DNA of 64,000 nt from Pseudomonas sp. GM49 (GCF_000282355.1 NZ_AKJL01000073.1:1-64000); one strand, 5' to 3'; numbered from the stretch's first letter, positions 9,918-19,085 are shown. Notes: generated by a model from the sequence alone, not told the origin. Translations and numbers: made by a program.

Positions 9918-10009
9918 CTGTGGGAGCGAGCTTGCTCGCGATGACAACTTCACATTCAACAAAGATGTCGACTGCCAGACCGCCATCGCGAGCAAGCTCG
10001 CTCCTACAG
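9918..10009. repeat. REP pair between tonB3 and algH
   Basis: Inverted REP cores at 9918-9943 and 9982-10009, separated by about 40 bp. The right unit ends CTCCTACAG, unlike the left unit (CTGTGGGAG), so the pair is mixed. Confidence 0.88.
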
Positions 10010-10074
10010 AATTACGGCATTTCCTGTGCATCCCCGGCTTGTCAGTTCGCCCCTCGAACGCCACACTAACGCTC

Positions 10075-10647
10075 ATGAAAAACGTCAACCCCAGCTACCT
10101 CAAGCATCAATTCCTGATCGCCATGCCGCACATGGCCGACCCGAACTTTGCGCACACCTTGACCTACATCGTCGAGCACACGGCCAATGGTGCCATGGGG
10201 CTGGTGGTCAACCGTCCGCAAGAGCTGAACCTGGCCGATATCCTTGAGCAATTGCGCCCGGATATCGAACCGCCAGCGCTCTGCCAGCATGTACCGATCT
10301 TTATCGGCGGCCCGGTGCAAACCGATCGCGGCTTCGTCTTGCACCCCAAGGGGCTGAGTTTCCAGGCAACCGTTGATCTGGAAGACGAGTTATCCCTGTC
10401 GACCACCCAGGACATACTGTTCGCCATCGCTGACGGCGTCGGCCCGGCAAAAAGCCTGATTGCCCTCGGCTATGCCGGTTGGGAAGCCGGGCAACTGGAG
10501 GCCGAACTGGCGCAGAACGCCTGGCTGACCTGCCCCTTTGACGCCGACATCCTGTTCAACACCAGCAGCGAGCTGCGCCTGGAAGCGGCGGCCAGGCACC
10601 TGGGTGTCAACCTCAGCCTGCTGACCAGCCAGGCGGGGCACGCCTGA
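10075..10647 (+). CDS. algH: YqgE/AlgH family protein
   Basis: 190-residue member of the YqgE/AlgH (DUF179) family. It was first reported as affecting alginate gene transcription in P. aeruginosa, but its biochemical role remains unclear. The family signatures are visible: YLKHQFLIAMPHMADPNFAH at the N-terminus, then GAMGLVVNRP and PIFIGGPVQTDRGFVLH. I chose the ATG at 10075. The open frame upstream to 9901 reads only through the REP pair. Its TGA overlaps the ruvX ATG (TGATG), so the two are probably translationally coupled. Confidence 0.93.
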   Translation: MKNVNPSYLKHQFLIAMPHMADPNFAHTLTYIVEHTANGAMGLVVNRPQELNLADILEQLRPDIEPPALCQHVPIFIGGPVQTDRGFVLHPKGLSFQATVDLEDELSLSTTQDILFAIADGVGPAKSLIALGYAGWEAGQLEAELAQNAWLTCPFDADILFNTSSELRLEAAARHLGVNLSLLTSQAGHA

Positions 10648-11084
10648 TGGCCCTGCGGCTGATTCTCGGATTCGACTACGGCACCAAACAGATCGGCGTT
10701 GCGGTCGGCCAGGTCATTACCGGCCAGGCTCGCGAGCTGTGCACCCTGAAGGCGCAGAACGGCATTCCTGACTGGAACCAGGTCGATGCCCTCATCAAAG
10801 AGTGGAAGCCCGATGCCGTAGTGGTCGGCCTGCCGTTGAACATGGACGGCACGCCCAGTGACATGTGCGCCCGCGCGGAAAAGTTCGCCCGGCGCCTGAA
10901 CGGCCGCTTCAACCTGCCCTTTTATACCCACGATGAACGCCTGACCACCTTCGAGGCCAAGGGCGAACGCCTGGCCCGCGGCGGCCAGAAAGGCAGTTAT
11001 CGCGACAACCCGGTCGATGCCATCGCCGCCGCCCTGCTGCTGCAAGGTTGGCTCGACGAAAATGGCGCACTGTTCGAATCCTGA
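10647..11084 (+). CDS. ruvX: YqgF/RuvX RNase H-fold nuclease
   Basis: Holliday-junction resolvase-like protein of the YqgF family, linked to pre-16S rRNA 5' processing in E. coli. It has 145 residues. The RNase H fold is marked by the first acidic strand [15 protein letters not shown], the central [16 protein letters not shown], and the C-terminal [15 protein letters not shown] with a further Asp. It overlaps algH by one base and precedes pyrR by 82 bp, as in P. aeruginosa. Confidence 0.94.
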   Translation: MALRLILGFDYGTKQIGVAVGQVITGQARELCTLKAQNGIPDWNQVDALIKEWKPDAVVVGLPLNMDGTPSDMCARAEKFARRLNGRFNLPFYTHDERLTTFEAKGERLARGGQKGSYRDNPVDAIAAALLLQGWLDENGALFES

Positions 11085-11117
11085 AGAGCCGCGATGCGTC
11101 TCTCTTAGCTACAACCA

Positions 11118-11149
11118 CCCGAGCCACCAAAAGCACCACCTGGCTCGGG
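11118..11149 (+). promoter_or_regulatory. Perfect leader hairpin upstream of pyrR
   Basis: 9-bp perfect arms CCCGAGCCA (11118-11126) and TGGCTCGGG (11141-11149) enclose a 14-nt loop. The hairpin stands 6 bases before the AAGGAG of pyrR. No U-run follows, so it is not a simple terminator. It could affect pyrR translation or be a protein-binding site. Confidence 0.6.
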
Positions 11150-11166
11150 CCCAAGAAGGAGCAACC

Positions 11167-11670
11167 ATGAGCCTGCCCAATCCCTCCGAACTGATCAGCC
11201 AGATGGCGACCCGACTTGACGCTTATCTGGCCAAACGAGGCATTAGCGACCCGCGTTTCATCGGCATCCGCACCGGTGGCGTCTGGGTGGCCCAGGCCCT
11301 GCTCAAGGAACTGGGCAGCGCGGAGCCCCTCGGCACCCTGGACGTGTCCTTCTACCGCGACGATTTCAGCCAGAGCGGCCTGCACCCGCAGGTTCGCCCT
11401 TCGGCGCTGCCGTTCGAGATCGAAGGCCAGCACCTGGTGCTGATCGACGACGTGCTGATGAGCGGCCGGACCATCCGCGCCGCCATGAACGAACTGTTCG
11501 ACTACGGCCGCCCGGCCAGCGTGACGCTGGTGTGCCTGCTGGACCTGGACGCCGGCGAACTGCCGATCCGCCCGAACGTGGTTGGCGCCACACTGTCACT
11601 GGCGGCCCACGAACGGGTGAAGCTGTCCGGCCCCGAGCTCGCGCTCGAACTGCAAGACCTCGCCCTTTAA
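11167..11670 (+). CDS. pyrR: PyrR bifunctional pyrimidine regulator / uracil phosphoribosyltransferase-like
   Basis: Phosphoribosyltransferase-fold protein of 167 residues. Its PRPP loop is [16 protein letters not shown], and [12 protein letters not shown] near the N-terminus is typical of PyrR. In Gram-positives PyrR attenuates pyr transcription. Its regulatory role in Pseudomonas is less clear. The ATG at 11167 has an excellent ribosome site (AAGGAGCAACC). It is followed by pyrB after 27 bp, giving the gene set ruvX-pyrR-pyrB-pyrC'. Confidence 0.94.
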   Translation: MSLPNPSELISQMATRLDAYLAKRGISDPRFIGIRTGGVWVAQALLKELGSAEPLGTLDVSFYRDDFSQSGLHPQVRPSALPFEIEGQHLVLIDDVLMSGRTIRAAMNELFDYGRPASVTLVCLLDLDAGELPIRPNVVGATLSLAAHERVKLSGPELALELQDLAL

Positions 11671-11697
11671 TTCGCCCTATTGAGAGTCCCCCTTGCG

Positions 11698-12702
11698 ATG
11701 ACGCCTCTAGAAACCAAGCGCCCGCTGCAGCTCAATGATCAGGGCCAGCTGCGCCATTTCCTCTCGCTCGACGGTTTGCGCCGCGAGCTGCTGACGGAAA
11801 TCCTCGACACCGCCGACTCCTTCCTCGAAGTCGGCGCCCGGGCCGTGAAGAAAGTCCCGTTGCTGCGCGGCAAGACCGTGTGCAACGTGTTCTTCGAGAA
11901 CTCGACCCGCACCCGCACCACCTTCGAGCTGGCGGCCCAGCGGCTCTCCGCGGACGTGATCACCCTCAACGTGTCCACGTCGTCGGCGAGCAAGGGCGAA
12001 ACCCTGCTCGACACCCTGCGCAACCTGGAAGCCATGGCCGCCGACATGTTCGTCGTGCGCCACGGTGATTCCGGCGCCGCGCACTTCATCGCCGAACATG
12101 TCTGCCCGCAAGTGGCGATCATCAACGGCGGTGACGGCCGGCACGCGCACCCGACCCAGGGCATGCTCGACATGTTGACCATCCGCCGGCACAAGGGCGG
12201 TTTCGAAAACCTTTCGGTGGCCATCGTCGGCGATATCCTGCATTCGCGGGTCGCGCGCTCGAACATGCTGGCCCTGAAAACCCTCGGTTGCCCGGACATC
12301 CGCGTGATCGCGCCGAAAACCCTGCTGCCGATCGGCATCGAGCAATACGGCGTGAAGGTCTACACCGACATGACCGAAGGCCTGAAGGACGTCGACGTGG
12401 TGATCATGTTGCGCCTGCAGCGTGAACGCATGACCGGCGGCCTGCTGCCGAGCGAAGGCGAGTTCTACCGCCTGTTCGGCTTGACCACCGCACGCCTGGC
12501 CGGGGCCAAGCCCGATGCCATCGTGATGCACCCGGGACCGATCAACCGTGGCGTGGAAATCGAGTCAGCGGTGGCCGATGGCCCGCACTCGGTGATCCTC
12601 AACCAGGTGACCTACGGGATCGCCATTCGTATGGCCGTGCTGTCCATGGCCATGAGCGGGCAGACTGCCCAGCGCCAATTCGAGCAGGAGAACGCCCAGT
12701 GA
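11698..12702 (+). CDS. pyrB: Aspartate carbamoyltransferase catalytic subunit
   Basis: Condenses carbamoyl phosphate and aspartate in UMP synthesis. It has 334 residues, the Pseudomonas length. The carbamoyl-phosphate site reads [13 protein letters not shown], with HPTQGMLDM and HPGPINRG following. In pseudomonads PyrB works as a dodecamer with the inactive dihydroorotase-like PyrC' rather than with PyrI, and pyrC' follows here with a 4-base overlap. The ATG at 11698 gives the family N-terminus. An in-frame TTG at 11680 would add six residues. Confidence 0.96.
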   Translation: MTPLETKRPLQLNDQGQLRHFLSLDGLRRELLTEILDTADSFLEVGARAVKKVPLLRGKTVCNVFFENSTRTRTTFELAAQRLSADVITLNVSTSSASKGETLLDTLRNLEAMAADMFVVRHGDSGAAHFIAEHVCPQVAIINGGDGRHAHPTQGMLDMLTIRRHKGGFENLSVAIVGDILHSRVARSNMLALKTLGCPDIRVIAPKTLLPIGIEQYGVKVYTDMTEGLKDVDVVIMLRLQRERMTGGLLPSEGEFYRLFGLTTARLAGAKPDAIVMHPGPINRGVEIESAVADGPHSVILNQVTYGIAIRMAVLSMAMSGQTAQRQFEQENAQ

Positions 12703-13970
12703 AGCTCAGCATTCTCGGCGCCCGCGTGATCGATCCGGCCAGCGGCCTGGATCAAGTGACCGACATCCACATTGAAGCCTGCAAGGTCGTCGCCATTGGC
12801 GCTGCACCCGCCGGTTTTATCGCCGTCGACACGATCGACGCCAAAGGCCTGGTGGCCGCTCCAGGCCTCGTCGACCTCAACGTTGCCCTGCGCGAGCCGG
12901 GTTATAGCCGCAAAGGCTCGATTGTCAGCGAAACCCGCGCGGCGGCAGCTGGCGGCGTGACCAGCCTGTGCTGCCCGCCGAAGACCAAACCGGTGCTGGA
13001 CACCTCGGCCGTGGCCGAACTGATCCTCGACCGCGCCCGTGAGGCCGGCAACACCAAAGTCTTCCCGATTGGCGCCCTGAGCAAAGGCCTGGACGGTGAA
13101 CAGCTGGCCGAGCTGGTTGCCTTGCGCGATGCCGGTTGCGTGGCCTTCGGCAATGGCCTGGAGAGTTTCCGCAACACCCGCACCCTGTGTCGGGCACTGG
13201 ACTATGCAGCGACTTTCGACCTGACAGTGATTTTCAACTCCCAGGATCACGACCTGGCCGAGGGTGGCCTGGCTCACGAAGGCCCGACTGCCAGTTTCCT
13301 TGGCCTGCCAGGCATTCCGGAAAGCGCCGAAACCGTCGCCCTGGCCCGGGATCTGCTGCTGGTTGAACAGACGGGCGTGCGCGCACACTTCAGCCAGCTC
13401 ACCAGCGCCCGCGGTGTTGAACTGATCGCCCAGGCCCAGGCCCGGGGCCTGAAGGTCACGGCGGATGTCGCCCTGTACCAGTTGATCCTGACCGACGAAG
13501 CCCTGATCGACTTCAGCAGCCTGTACCACGTCCAGCCGCCGCTACGCACCCGCGCCGACCGCGAGGGCCTGCGCGCCGCGGTGAAATCCGGCGTGATCTC
13601 GGCCATCTCCAGTCACCACCAACCCCATGAGCGTGACGCCAAGCTGGCACCGTTCGGCGCCACCGAGCCGGGCATCAGCAGCGTCGAACTGCTGTTGCCA
13701 CTGGCGATGACCCTGGTTGAAGACGGTTTGCTGGACCTGCCGACGCTACTGAAACGCCTGAGCGTCGGCCCTGCAGAGGCCCTGCGCCTGCCGGCAGGCA
13801 AACTGGCGGTAGGTGGCGCGGCGGACATCGTGCTGTTCGACCCTGCGGCCTCGACCGTGGCCGGTGAAACATGGCTGTCCAAGGGCGAAAACTGCCCGTT
13901 CATTGGCCACAGCCTGCCGGGTGTGGTGCGTTATACCCTGGTGGATGGACGGATCAGCCACCAGGCTTAA
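12699..13970 (+). CDS. pyrC': Dihydroorotase-like subunit PyrC' of aspartate carbamoyltransferase (catalytically degenerate)
   Basis: 423-residue amidohydrolase-fold protein, GTG start at 12699 overlapping pyrB. True dihydroorotases carry a metal-binding His-x-His before LREPG. Here that site reads [10 protein letters not shown], so both histidines are lost. This agrees with the established role of Pseudomonas PyrC' as a structural partner that assembles the PyrB dodecamer rather than an enzyme. An active dihydroorotase must be encoded elsewhere. Confidence 0.93.
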   Translation: MKLSILGARVIDPASGLDQVTDIHIEACKVVAIGAAPAGFIAVDTIDAKGLVAAPGLVDLNVALREPGYSRKGSIVSETRAAAAGGVTSLCCPPKTKPVLDTSAVAELILDRAREAGNTKVFPIGALSKGLDGEQLAELVALRDAGCVAFGNGLESFRNTRTLCRALDYAATFDLTVIFNSQDHDLAEGGLAHEGPTASFLGLPGIPESAETVALARDLLLVEQTGVRAHFSQLTSARGVELIAQAQARGLKVTADVALYQLILTDEALIDFSSLYHVQPPLRTRADREGLRAAVKSGVISAISSHHQPHERDAKLAPFGATEPGISSVELLLPLAMTLVEDGLLDLPTLLKRLSVGPAEALRLPAGKLAVGGAADIVLFDPAASTVAGETWLSKGENCPFIGHSLPGVVRYTLVDGRISHQA

Positions 13971-13986
13971 GACCGCGTCGCCTGCA

Positions 13987-14081
13987 TTCGCGAGCAAGCC
14001 CGCTCCCACATTAGTTCTGTAATGAACACAGTAATTGTGAACACCAAAGATCAAATGTGGGAGCGGGCTTGCTCGCGAAGG
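13987..14081. repeat. REP pair downstream of pyrC'
   Basis: Inverted REPs (13987-14012 and 14054-14081) with the CGGGCTTGCTCGCGA core variant. The spacer contains GAACACAGTAATTGTGAACA, which recurs in other BIMEs of the window. Confidence 0.88.
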
Positions 14082-14102
14082 CTTACTGGAAGGCGCCTCT
14101 GT

Positions 14103-14151
14103 TCTGTCCGTTACGCACAGAAACCTGGTCATTCAACGTCCAGAAGTCATA
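14103..14151 (-). pseudogene. Remnant of a second TM2-gene 3' end
   Basis: These 49 bp match 15030-15078, the last codons of the TM2 gene on the same strand, at 43 of 49 positions. The final 23 bp are identical. Read on the minus strand they encode YDFWTLNDQVSVRN, as in the intact gene, and the differences are mostly synonymous. So this is a remnant of a diverged homologous copy rather than a short target-site duplication. It marks the left edge of the AT-rich islet. Confidence 0.75.
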
Positions 14152-14527
14152 TCGCCCTCCTGCCCCGCCCTCCACTGCCTTTCCCCAAACAGCACAGCCG
14201 CATCAAGAATACTTCTACAAGCGATGGCGAATAAACTACCCAACGAACAGAAATTTCTGACTTCTCATCATCTGTGCGAAAGGAACTTCGCAACATACAG
14301 AAACAGCCTACAAAGTTATTGAATACAGATTCAATACGCATCATTTAATATAAAAACAGCACAAGGAAAAATCAGGCGGCTTTACAGTTAACCCTGGGTT
14401 CAACTGGGGAGCCTATGCGATGCCCCATCACTTCCTCAGCCAAAATGGATATGCTCCATGATTGGTTAAAATAAAAAGTGCTATAAAAGCCCTTATTTAT
14501 GAGTTTCTGCATTCAGGAAGAGCCCAC
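14152..14527. other. AT-rich non-coding stretch left of the orphan membrane protein gene
   Basis: This part of the gene-free interval has base composition clearly lower in GC than its surroundings. It holds a perfect palindrome at 14317-14336 (TATTGAAT-ACAG-ATTCAATA) and a small inverted repeat, GCGAA/TTCGC. I see no credible coding sequence. Confidence 0.6.
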
Positions 14528-14926
14528 ATGAAGACTCTCTACAAACACCTGAACTACATCTACCCAGCGCTTTTAGTGATCACTTCCAGCGTAGCAATAT
14601 TTACCATAGAAAGTAATTTGAGCGCAGGCATTTACGACATAGATCGAGACTCAATCGGAATACCAATAGGCACAATCCTGATTGCGGGCTTAGTGTTATT
14701 CATATTTCACCTAATGCAAATATTTTTATACAGAAAAGCCCGCCACACCAATTCAACCTTGATAAAAATATCAGCATTAATAGTTGCAATTGCATCGCTT
14801 GCGATTCTCGCCGACAGCATAAATTACTGGGCCACCCCAAACCACTTCATCATTTCAATCTTCTACAGCTTCAGCACAATGGCATTTTTAACACTTCAAC
14901 TTCAATTACTGAAAGTATTCCAGTAA
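14528..14926 (+). CDS. Orphan four-helix membrane protein, AT-rich
   Basis: 132 residues that I do not recognise. Four hydrophobic segments are apparent: YIYPALLVITSSVAIFTI, IGTILIAGLVLFIFHLMQIF, LIKISALIVAIASLAILA and FIISIFYSFSTMAFLTLQ. No catalytic motif is visible. AGGAAGAG precedes the ATG at 14528. Codon use is much more AT-rich than the neighbours (many ATA, AAT and TTA codons), which suggests horizontal acquisition. The gene lies between a remnant TM2 tail and the intact TM2 gene. Confidence 0.65.
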   Translation: MKTLYKHLNYIYPALLVITSSVAIFTIESNLSAGIYDIDRDSIGIPIGTILIAGLVLFIFHLMQIFLYRKARHTNSTLIKISALIVAIASLAILADSINYWATPNHFIISIFYSFSTMAFLTLQLQLLKVFQ

Positions 14927-15021
14927 CCACTCACAGACCGTAACTCAAGCAGACGGATAGCTAGATCAGTCACCCGACGTAAAACCCTGCGGCGAGAGGG
15001 CCTGCCCCCACGCCGCAGAAA

Positions 15022-15441
15022 TCACCGACTCTGCGCATTACGCACCGACACCTGATCATTCAACGTCCAGAAGTCATACAACACGCCAATAAAGAACAAC
15101 CCGCCCGTCAACAGGTACAGCAGCCCGCTGATCCATTTCCCCTGATACATGCGGTGCACGCCGAACACCCCGAGAAACGTCAGCAGAATCCACGCAACGT
15201 TGTATTCGATCGGCCCGGCGGTGAACCGCAGGTCCGCTTCACGGTCCATGGACGGGATCAGGAACAGGTCGATCAGCCAACCGATCCCCAGCAAGCCAAA
15301 GGTGAAGAACCAGATCGTCCCGGTCACCGGCTTGCCGTAATAGAAGCGATGAGCGCCGGTAAAACCGAAAATCCACAGCAGGTAACCGATCACTTTGCTG
15401 TGGGTGTCTTGCTGCTGGATCGTCTGTTGATAGGGGTTCAT
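15022..15441 (-). CDS. TM2 domain-containing membrane protein
   Basis: 139-residue small inner-membrane protein with two TM2-like modules. Each has a G-x-H-R-[FM]-Y motif between helices (FTGAHRFYYGKPVTGTIWFF and FGVHRMYQGKWISGLLYLL). The family's function is unknown. I place the start at MNPYQQT (15441). An in-frame ATG 13 codons upstream gives residues that look non-conserved. The last 49 bp are duplicated at 14103-14151. Confidence 0.85.
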   Translation of the reverse strand: MNPYQQTIQQQDTHSKVIGYLLWIFGFTGAHRFYYGKPVTGTIWFFTFGLLGIGWLIDLFLIPSMDREADLRFTAGPIEYNVAWILLTFLGVFGVHRMYQGKWISGLLYLLTGGLFFIGVLYDFWTLNDQVSVRNAQSR

Positions 15442-15692
15442 GAATGACCTCGATTCGCACGATAGATAAATATTCTTCATTTCTTTGTGACTTTTTTACA
15501 GGCACCCGACGTATGGCAGGTGCTACCGTCACTCCCGTCTAAGCCTTGTAACACCGGGCTTCTGTCCGACAATTGCGCCATTTTGCCGCTTTTTTGCCAC
15601 CATTGCCCCCCAGGTTGAATCGACCAACGGCCTCGGAAGCGGCAAAAAAGCTGTTATAAAGTTGCGCGCTAACTTATTAAGAGCCTTGCCTA

Positions 15693-16313
15693 ATGCGTTC
15701 ATTTTTCAAGACATGGCTAACCATTTGCCTTTTGATGCCACTGGCCGCCCACGCCACCAATCGTGAGCAACGTCTTCCTAACGTTAATGGTTACACCCCA
15801 AAATCCCATGCCTCTGCTCCTTCGAGCAAAGACAAAAAATCCGATAAATATGCTCCAACCCTGGCCAGCGACAAAAGCGGCCTGGTTCCACCGATGGGCA
15901 CCAAGGAAAGCAGCAACGTGCTGAGCCGCGCTGTGAACGTCCTCGGCACTCCCTATCGTTGGGGCGGCAGCAGCCCAAGCAAAGGTTTCGATTGCAGCGG
16001 CCTGGTGAAATACGCGTTCAACGACGCCACGTTCGACCTGCCACGCACCTCCAACGCCATGGCCAGCGGTCATGGGGAGAAAGTCGATCGCAACGACCTG
16101 AAGCCGGGCGATCTGATTTTCTTCAATATCAAGAGCCGTCGGGTCAATCACGTTGCCATTTACCTGGGCAACGACCGCTTCATCCACGCGCCACGTCGTG
16201 GCAAGTCGGTGACCATCGACACTTTGAAGAAACCGTACTGGGAAAGCCACTACATGGTTGCCAAGCGGGTCCTGCCGAAAGAGCCGAATCAGTTGCGGGT
16301 GGTTCAGCGCTGA
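15693..16313 (+). CDS. Secreted C40 (NlpC/P60) peptidoglycan endopeptidase
   Basis: 206 residues. A Sec signal peptide (MRSFFKTWLTICLLMPLAAHA) is followed by a low-complexity Ser/Lys-rich linker and an NlpC/P60 domain. The catalytic Cys lies in GFDCSGLVKYAF and the catalytic His in RRVNHVAIYLG. It is predicted to cut peptide stems in cell-wall turnover. It sits alone between convergent pilT and the TM2 gene, so it probably has its own promoter in the 251-bp gap upstream, where I cannot single out a convincing box. Confidence 0.9.
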   Translation: MRSFFKTWLTICLLMPLAAHATNREQRLPNVNGYTPKSHASAPSSKDKKSDKYAPTLASDKSGLVPPMGTKESSNVLSRAVNVLGTPYRWGGSSPSKGFDCSGLVKYAFNDATFDLPRTSNAMASGHGEKVDRNDLKPGDLIFFNIKSRRVNHVAIYLGNDRFIHAPRRGKSVTIDTLKKPYWESHYMVAKRVLPKEPNQLRVVQR

Positions 16314-16349
16314 TTTCAGTGTCCTGAATCTGTATCGAACATAATGACC

Positions 16350-16418
16350 CCATCGCGAGCAAGCTCGCTCCCACATTGGAATGCGCCCCCCTGTGGGAGC
16401 GAGCTTGCTCGCGATGGC
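16350..16418. repeat. REP pair between the NlpC/P60 gene and pilT
   Basis: Tail-to-tail REP cores separated by a short spacer, in the convergent intergenic region of two genes. Confidence 0.9.
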
Positions 16419-16444
16419 GTCCTTGAAAGCACCACACATTTTCC

Positions 16445-17479
16445 TCAAAAACCTTCCGGCGACCGCGCTTTCTCCTGCGCATGATCACGACTGATCAACC
16501 CCTTGGTCACCAGGTTCTTCAAGCTCATATCCAGCGTCTGCATCCCCAACGACCCTCCCGACTGAATCGCCGAGTACATCTGCGCCACCTTGTCCTCGCG
16601 GATCAGGTTGCGGATCGCCGATGTCCCCAGCATGATCTCGTGGGCCGCGATGCGTCCGCCACCGACCTTCTTCACCAGGGTCTGGGACACCACCGCCAGC
16701 AGCGACTCGGAGAGCATCGAGCGCACCATCGACTTCTCGTCCCCCGGAAACACGTCGACCACCCGGTCGATGGTTTTCGCCGCCGACGTGGTGTGCAGCG
16801 TGCCGAACACCAGATGGCCGGTTTCGGCGGCGGTCAACGCCAGGCGAATGGTTTCCAGATCGCGCATCTCCCCCACCAGAATCACATCCGGGTCTTCCCG
16901 CAGTGCCGATCGCAAGGCGGTGGCAAAGCTGCGGGTATCGCGATGGACTTCACGCTGGTTGATCAGGCATTTACGCGATTCGTGGACGAACTCGATAGGG
17001 TCCTCGATGGTGAGGATGTGGTGATGGCGATGGGTATTCAGGTAGTCGATCATCGCCGCCAGCGTAGTGGATTTGCCGGAACCGGTCGGGCCGGTCACCA
17101 GCACCAGACCACGGGGAGCGTCGGTCATCTTGCGAAACACTTCGCCCATGCCCAGTTCGTCCATGCTCTGCACTTTTGACGGGATGGTACGAAACACGGC
17201 GCCCGCGCCACGGTTCTGATTGAACACATTGACCCGAAAGCGCGCCACGCCGGGCACATCAAAGGAAAAGTCGGTTTCCAGATGCTTTTCGAAATCCACC
17301 CGCTGGGTGTCGTTCATGATGTCGTAGATCAGCGCCTGCACCTGTTTGTGGTCCATGGCCGGCAGATTGATGCGCCGCACATCACCATCCACCCGAATCA
17401 TCGGCGGCAGGCCGGCAGACAGGTGCAGGTCGGATGCGCCCTGTTTGGCGCTGAATGCCAGCAGTTCGGTGATATCCAT
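16445..17479 (-). CDS. pilT: Type IV pilus retraction ATPase PilT
   Basis: Hexameric motor that depolymerises pili. It has 344 residues, identical in length to P. aeruginosa PilT. The N-terminal PAS-like domain contains SDLHLSAGLPPMIRVDG. Walker A is GPTGSGKST, and the Asp box, Walker B (DPDVILVGEMRDLETI) and His box (GHLVFGTLHTTSA) follow. The C-terminus carries the AIRNLIRE retraction motif. The start at 17479 (MDITELL) matches the family. In P. aeruginosa pilU follows pilT, but here the next gene is the NlpC/P60 hydrolase. Confidence 0.96.
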   Translation of the reverse strand: MDITELLAFSAKQGASDLHLSAGLPPMIRVDGDVRRINLPAMDHKQVQALIYDIMNDTQRVDFEKHLETDFSFDVPGVARFRVNVFNQNRGAGAVFRTIPSKVQSMDELGMGEVFRKMTDAPRGLVLVTGPTGSGKSTTLAAMIDYLNTHRHHHILTIEDPIEFVHESRKCLINQREVHRDTRSFATALRSALREDPDVILVGEMRDLETIRLALTAAETGHLVFGTLHTTSAAKTIDRVVDVFPGDEKSMVRSMLSESLLAVVSQTLVKKVGGGRIAAHEIMLGTSAIRNLIREDKVAQMYSAIQSGGSLGMQTLDMSLKNLVTKGLISRDHAQEKARSPEGF

Positions 17480-17535
17480 AGCGTCTCTCAATTCCAGTAG
17501 AATGCCGCGAACCTTCAGACCGCTGGCGCCTCTTG

Positions 17536-18222
17536 ATGTCCACCATAGCAGACAACATTCTCGAAGTTAGTTCGCGCATCGATGCTGCTGCACTCGCTGC
17601 CAACCGCGCCGAAAACAGCGTCCGGCTGCTGGCCGTGAGCAAGACCAAACCCGCACAAGACCTGCGTGAAGCCTACGCCGCCGGCCTGCGCGACTTTGGC
17701 GAGAACTACCTGCAGGAAGCGCTGGGCAAGCAGCTTGAACTGGCCGACCTGCCCTTGATCTGGCACTTCATCGGCCCCATTCAATCGAACAAGACTCGTG
17801 CTATCGCCGAGCACTTCGACTGGGTGCATTCCGTGGATCGCCTGAAAATCGCGCAACGCCTGTCCGAACAACGTCCCGCCGATTTGCCGCCCCTGAACAT
17901 CTGCATTCAGGTCAACGTCAGCGGTGAAGCCAGCAAATCCGGCTGTACCCCGGCTGACCTGCCGGCCCTGGCCAATGCCATCAGCGCTTTGCCGCGTCTG
18001 AAGTTGCGCGGGTTGATGGCTATCCCTGAGCCGACTGAAGATCGCGCCGCCCAGGATGCTGCATTTGCTGCCGTACAAAGCCTGCAAGCCAGCCTGAACC
18101 TGCCACTCGACACACTTTCCATGGGCATGAGCCACGATCTCGAATCGGCCATCGCCCAAGGTGCCACCTGGGTCCGTATCGGTACGGCCCTGTTTGGCGC
18201 TCGCGACTACAGCCAGCCTTGA
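17536..18222 (+). CDS. yggS: YggS/PLPBP family pyridoxal 5'-phosphate homeostasis protein
   Basis: PLP-binding protein without known catalytic activity, thought to buffer free PLP. It has 228 residues in a single alanine-racemase-like barrel. The PLP lysine is Lys36 (LLAVSKTKPA), and the phosphate-binding end is MGMSHDLESAIAQGATWVRIG. It is divergent from pilT and 34 bp ahead of proC, the usual pairing. Confidence 0.95.
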   Translation: MSTIADNILEVSSRIDAAALAANRAENSVRLLAVSKTKPAQDLREAYAAGLRDFGENYLQEALGKQLELADLPLIWHFIGPIQSNKTRAIAEHFDWVHSVDRLKIAQRLSEQRPADLPPLNICIQVNVSGEASKSGCTPADLPALANAISALPRLKLRGLMAIPEPTEDRAAQDAAFAAVQSLQASLNLPLDTLSMGMSHDLESAIAQGATWVRIGTALFGARDYSQP

Positions 18223-18256
18223 AAATGGCTGACAACTCTCTTTATAAGGACCTGAC

Positions 18257-19075
18257 ATGAGCAAGACGCGTATTGCCTTTATCGGTGCCGGCAACATGGC
18301 CTCCAGTCTGATCGGCGGCCTGCGGGCCAAGGGTCTGGAAGCGGCGCAGATCCGCGCCAGCGATCCGGGCGAAGAAACCCGCGCCCGCGTGAGTGCTGAA
18401 CACGGCATCGAAACCTTCGCCGACAACGCCCAGGCCATCGATGGCGCCGACGTCGTCGTCCTCGCGGTCAAGCCACAGGCAATGAAAGCCGTGTGCGAAG
18501 CGATTCGCCCAAGCCTCAAGCCCCATCAACTGGTGGTGTCGATTGCCGCAGGCATCACCTGCGCCAGCATGAACAACTGGCTCGGCGCCCAGCCGATCGT
18601 GCGCTGCATGCCCAATACCCCGGCGCTGCTGCGTCAGGGCGTGAGTGGTTTGTTCGCCACCGACCAAGTCACGGCGCAACAACGCCAGCAAGCCCAGGAG
18701 CTGTTGTCGGCGGTCGGCATCGCCCTGTGGCTGGACGAGGAGCAGCAACTGGATGCGGTCACCGCCGTTTCCGGTAGCGGCCCTGCATATTTCTTTCTGC
18801 TGATCGAGGCCATGACCGCCGCCGGCGTAAAACTCGGCCTGCCGGCGGACATCGCCGCGCAATTGACCCTGCAAACCGCACTGGGCGCCGCGCACATGGC
18901 GGTCTCCAGCGACGTCGACGCGGCCGAGCTGCGCCGCCGTGTCACCTCGCCTGCGGGCACCACAGAAGCCGCAATCAAGTCGTTCCAGGCCAATGGCTTT
19001 GAAGCCATGGTCGAAAAAGCACTCGGTGCTGCCGCGCATCGCTCGGCCGAGATGGCCGAACAACTGGGTCAATAA
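18257..19075 (+). CDS. proC: Pyrroline-5-carboxylate reductase
   Basis: NAD(P)H-dependent last step of proline synthesis. It has 272 residues. The N-terminal Rossmann motif is IGAGNMASSLIGGL, then RCMPNTPALLRQGV and the C-terminal dimerisation signature VTSPAGTTEAAIKSF. AAGGACC precedes the start. yggT follows after 10 bp. Confidence 0.97.
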   Translation: MSKTRIAFIGAGNMASSLIGGLRAKGLEAAQIRASDPGEETRARVSAEHGIETFADNAQAIDGADVVVLAVKPQAMKAVCEAIRPSLKPHQLVVSIAAGITCASMNNWLGAQPIVRCMPNTPALLRQGVSGLFATDQVTAQQRQQAQELLSAVGIALWLDEEQQLDAVTAVSGSGPAYFFLLIEAMTAAGVKLGLPADIAAQLTLQTALGAAHMAVSSDVDAAELRRRVTSPAGTTEAAIKSFQANGFEAMVEKALGAAAHRSAEMAEQLGQ

Positions 19076-19085
19076 GGAGCTTTTC

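Noticed and set aside
9901..10074. N-terminal extension of algH
   Set aside because: It is a translation of the REP pair; the family starts at the ATG at 10075.
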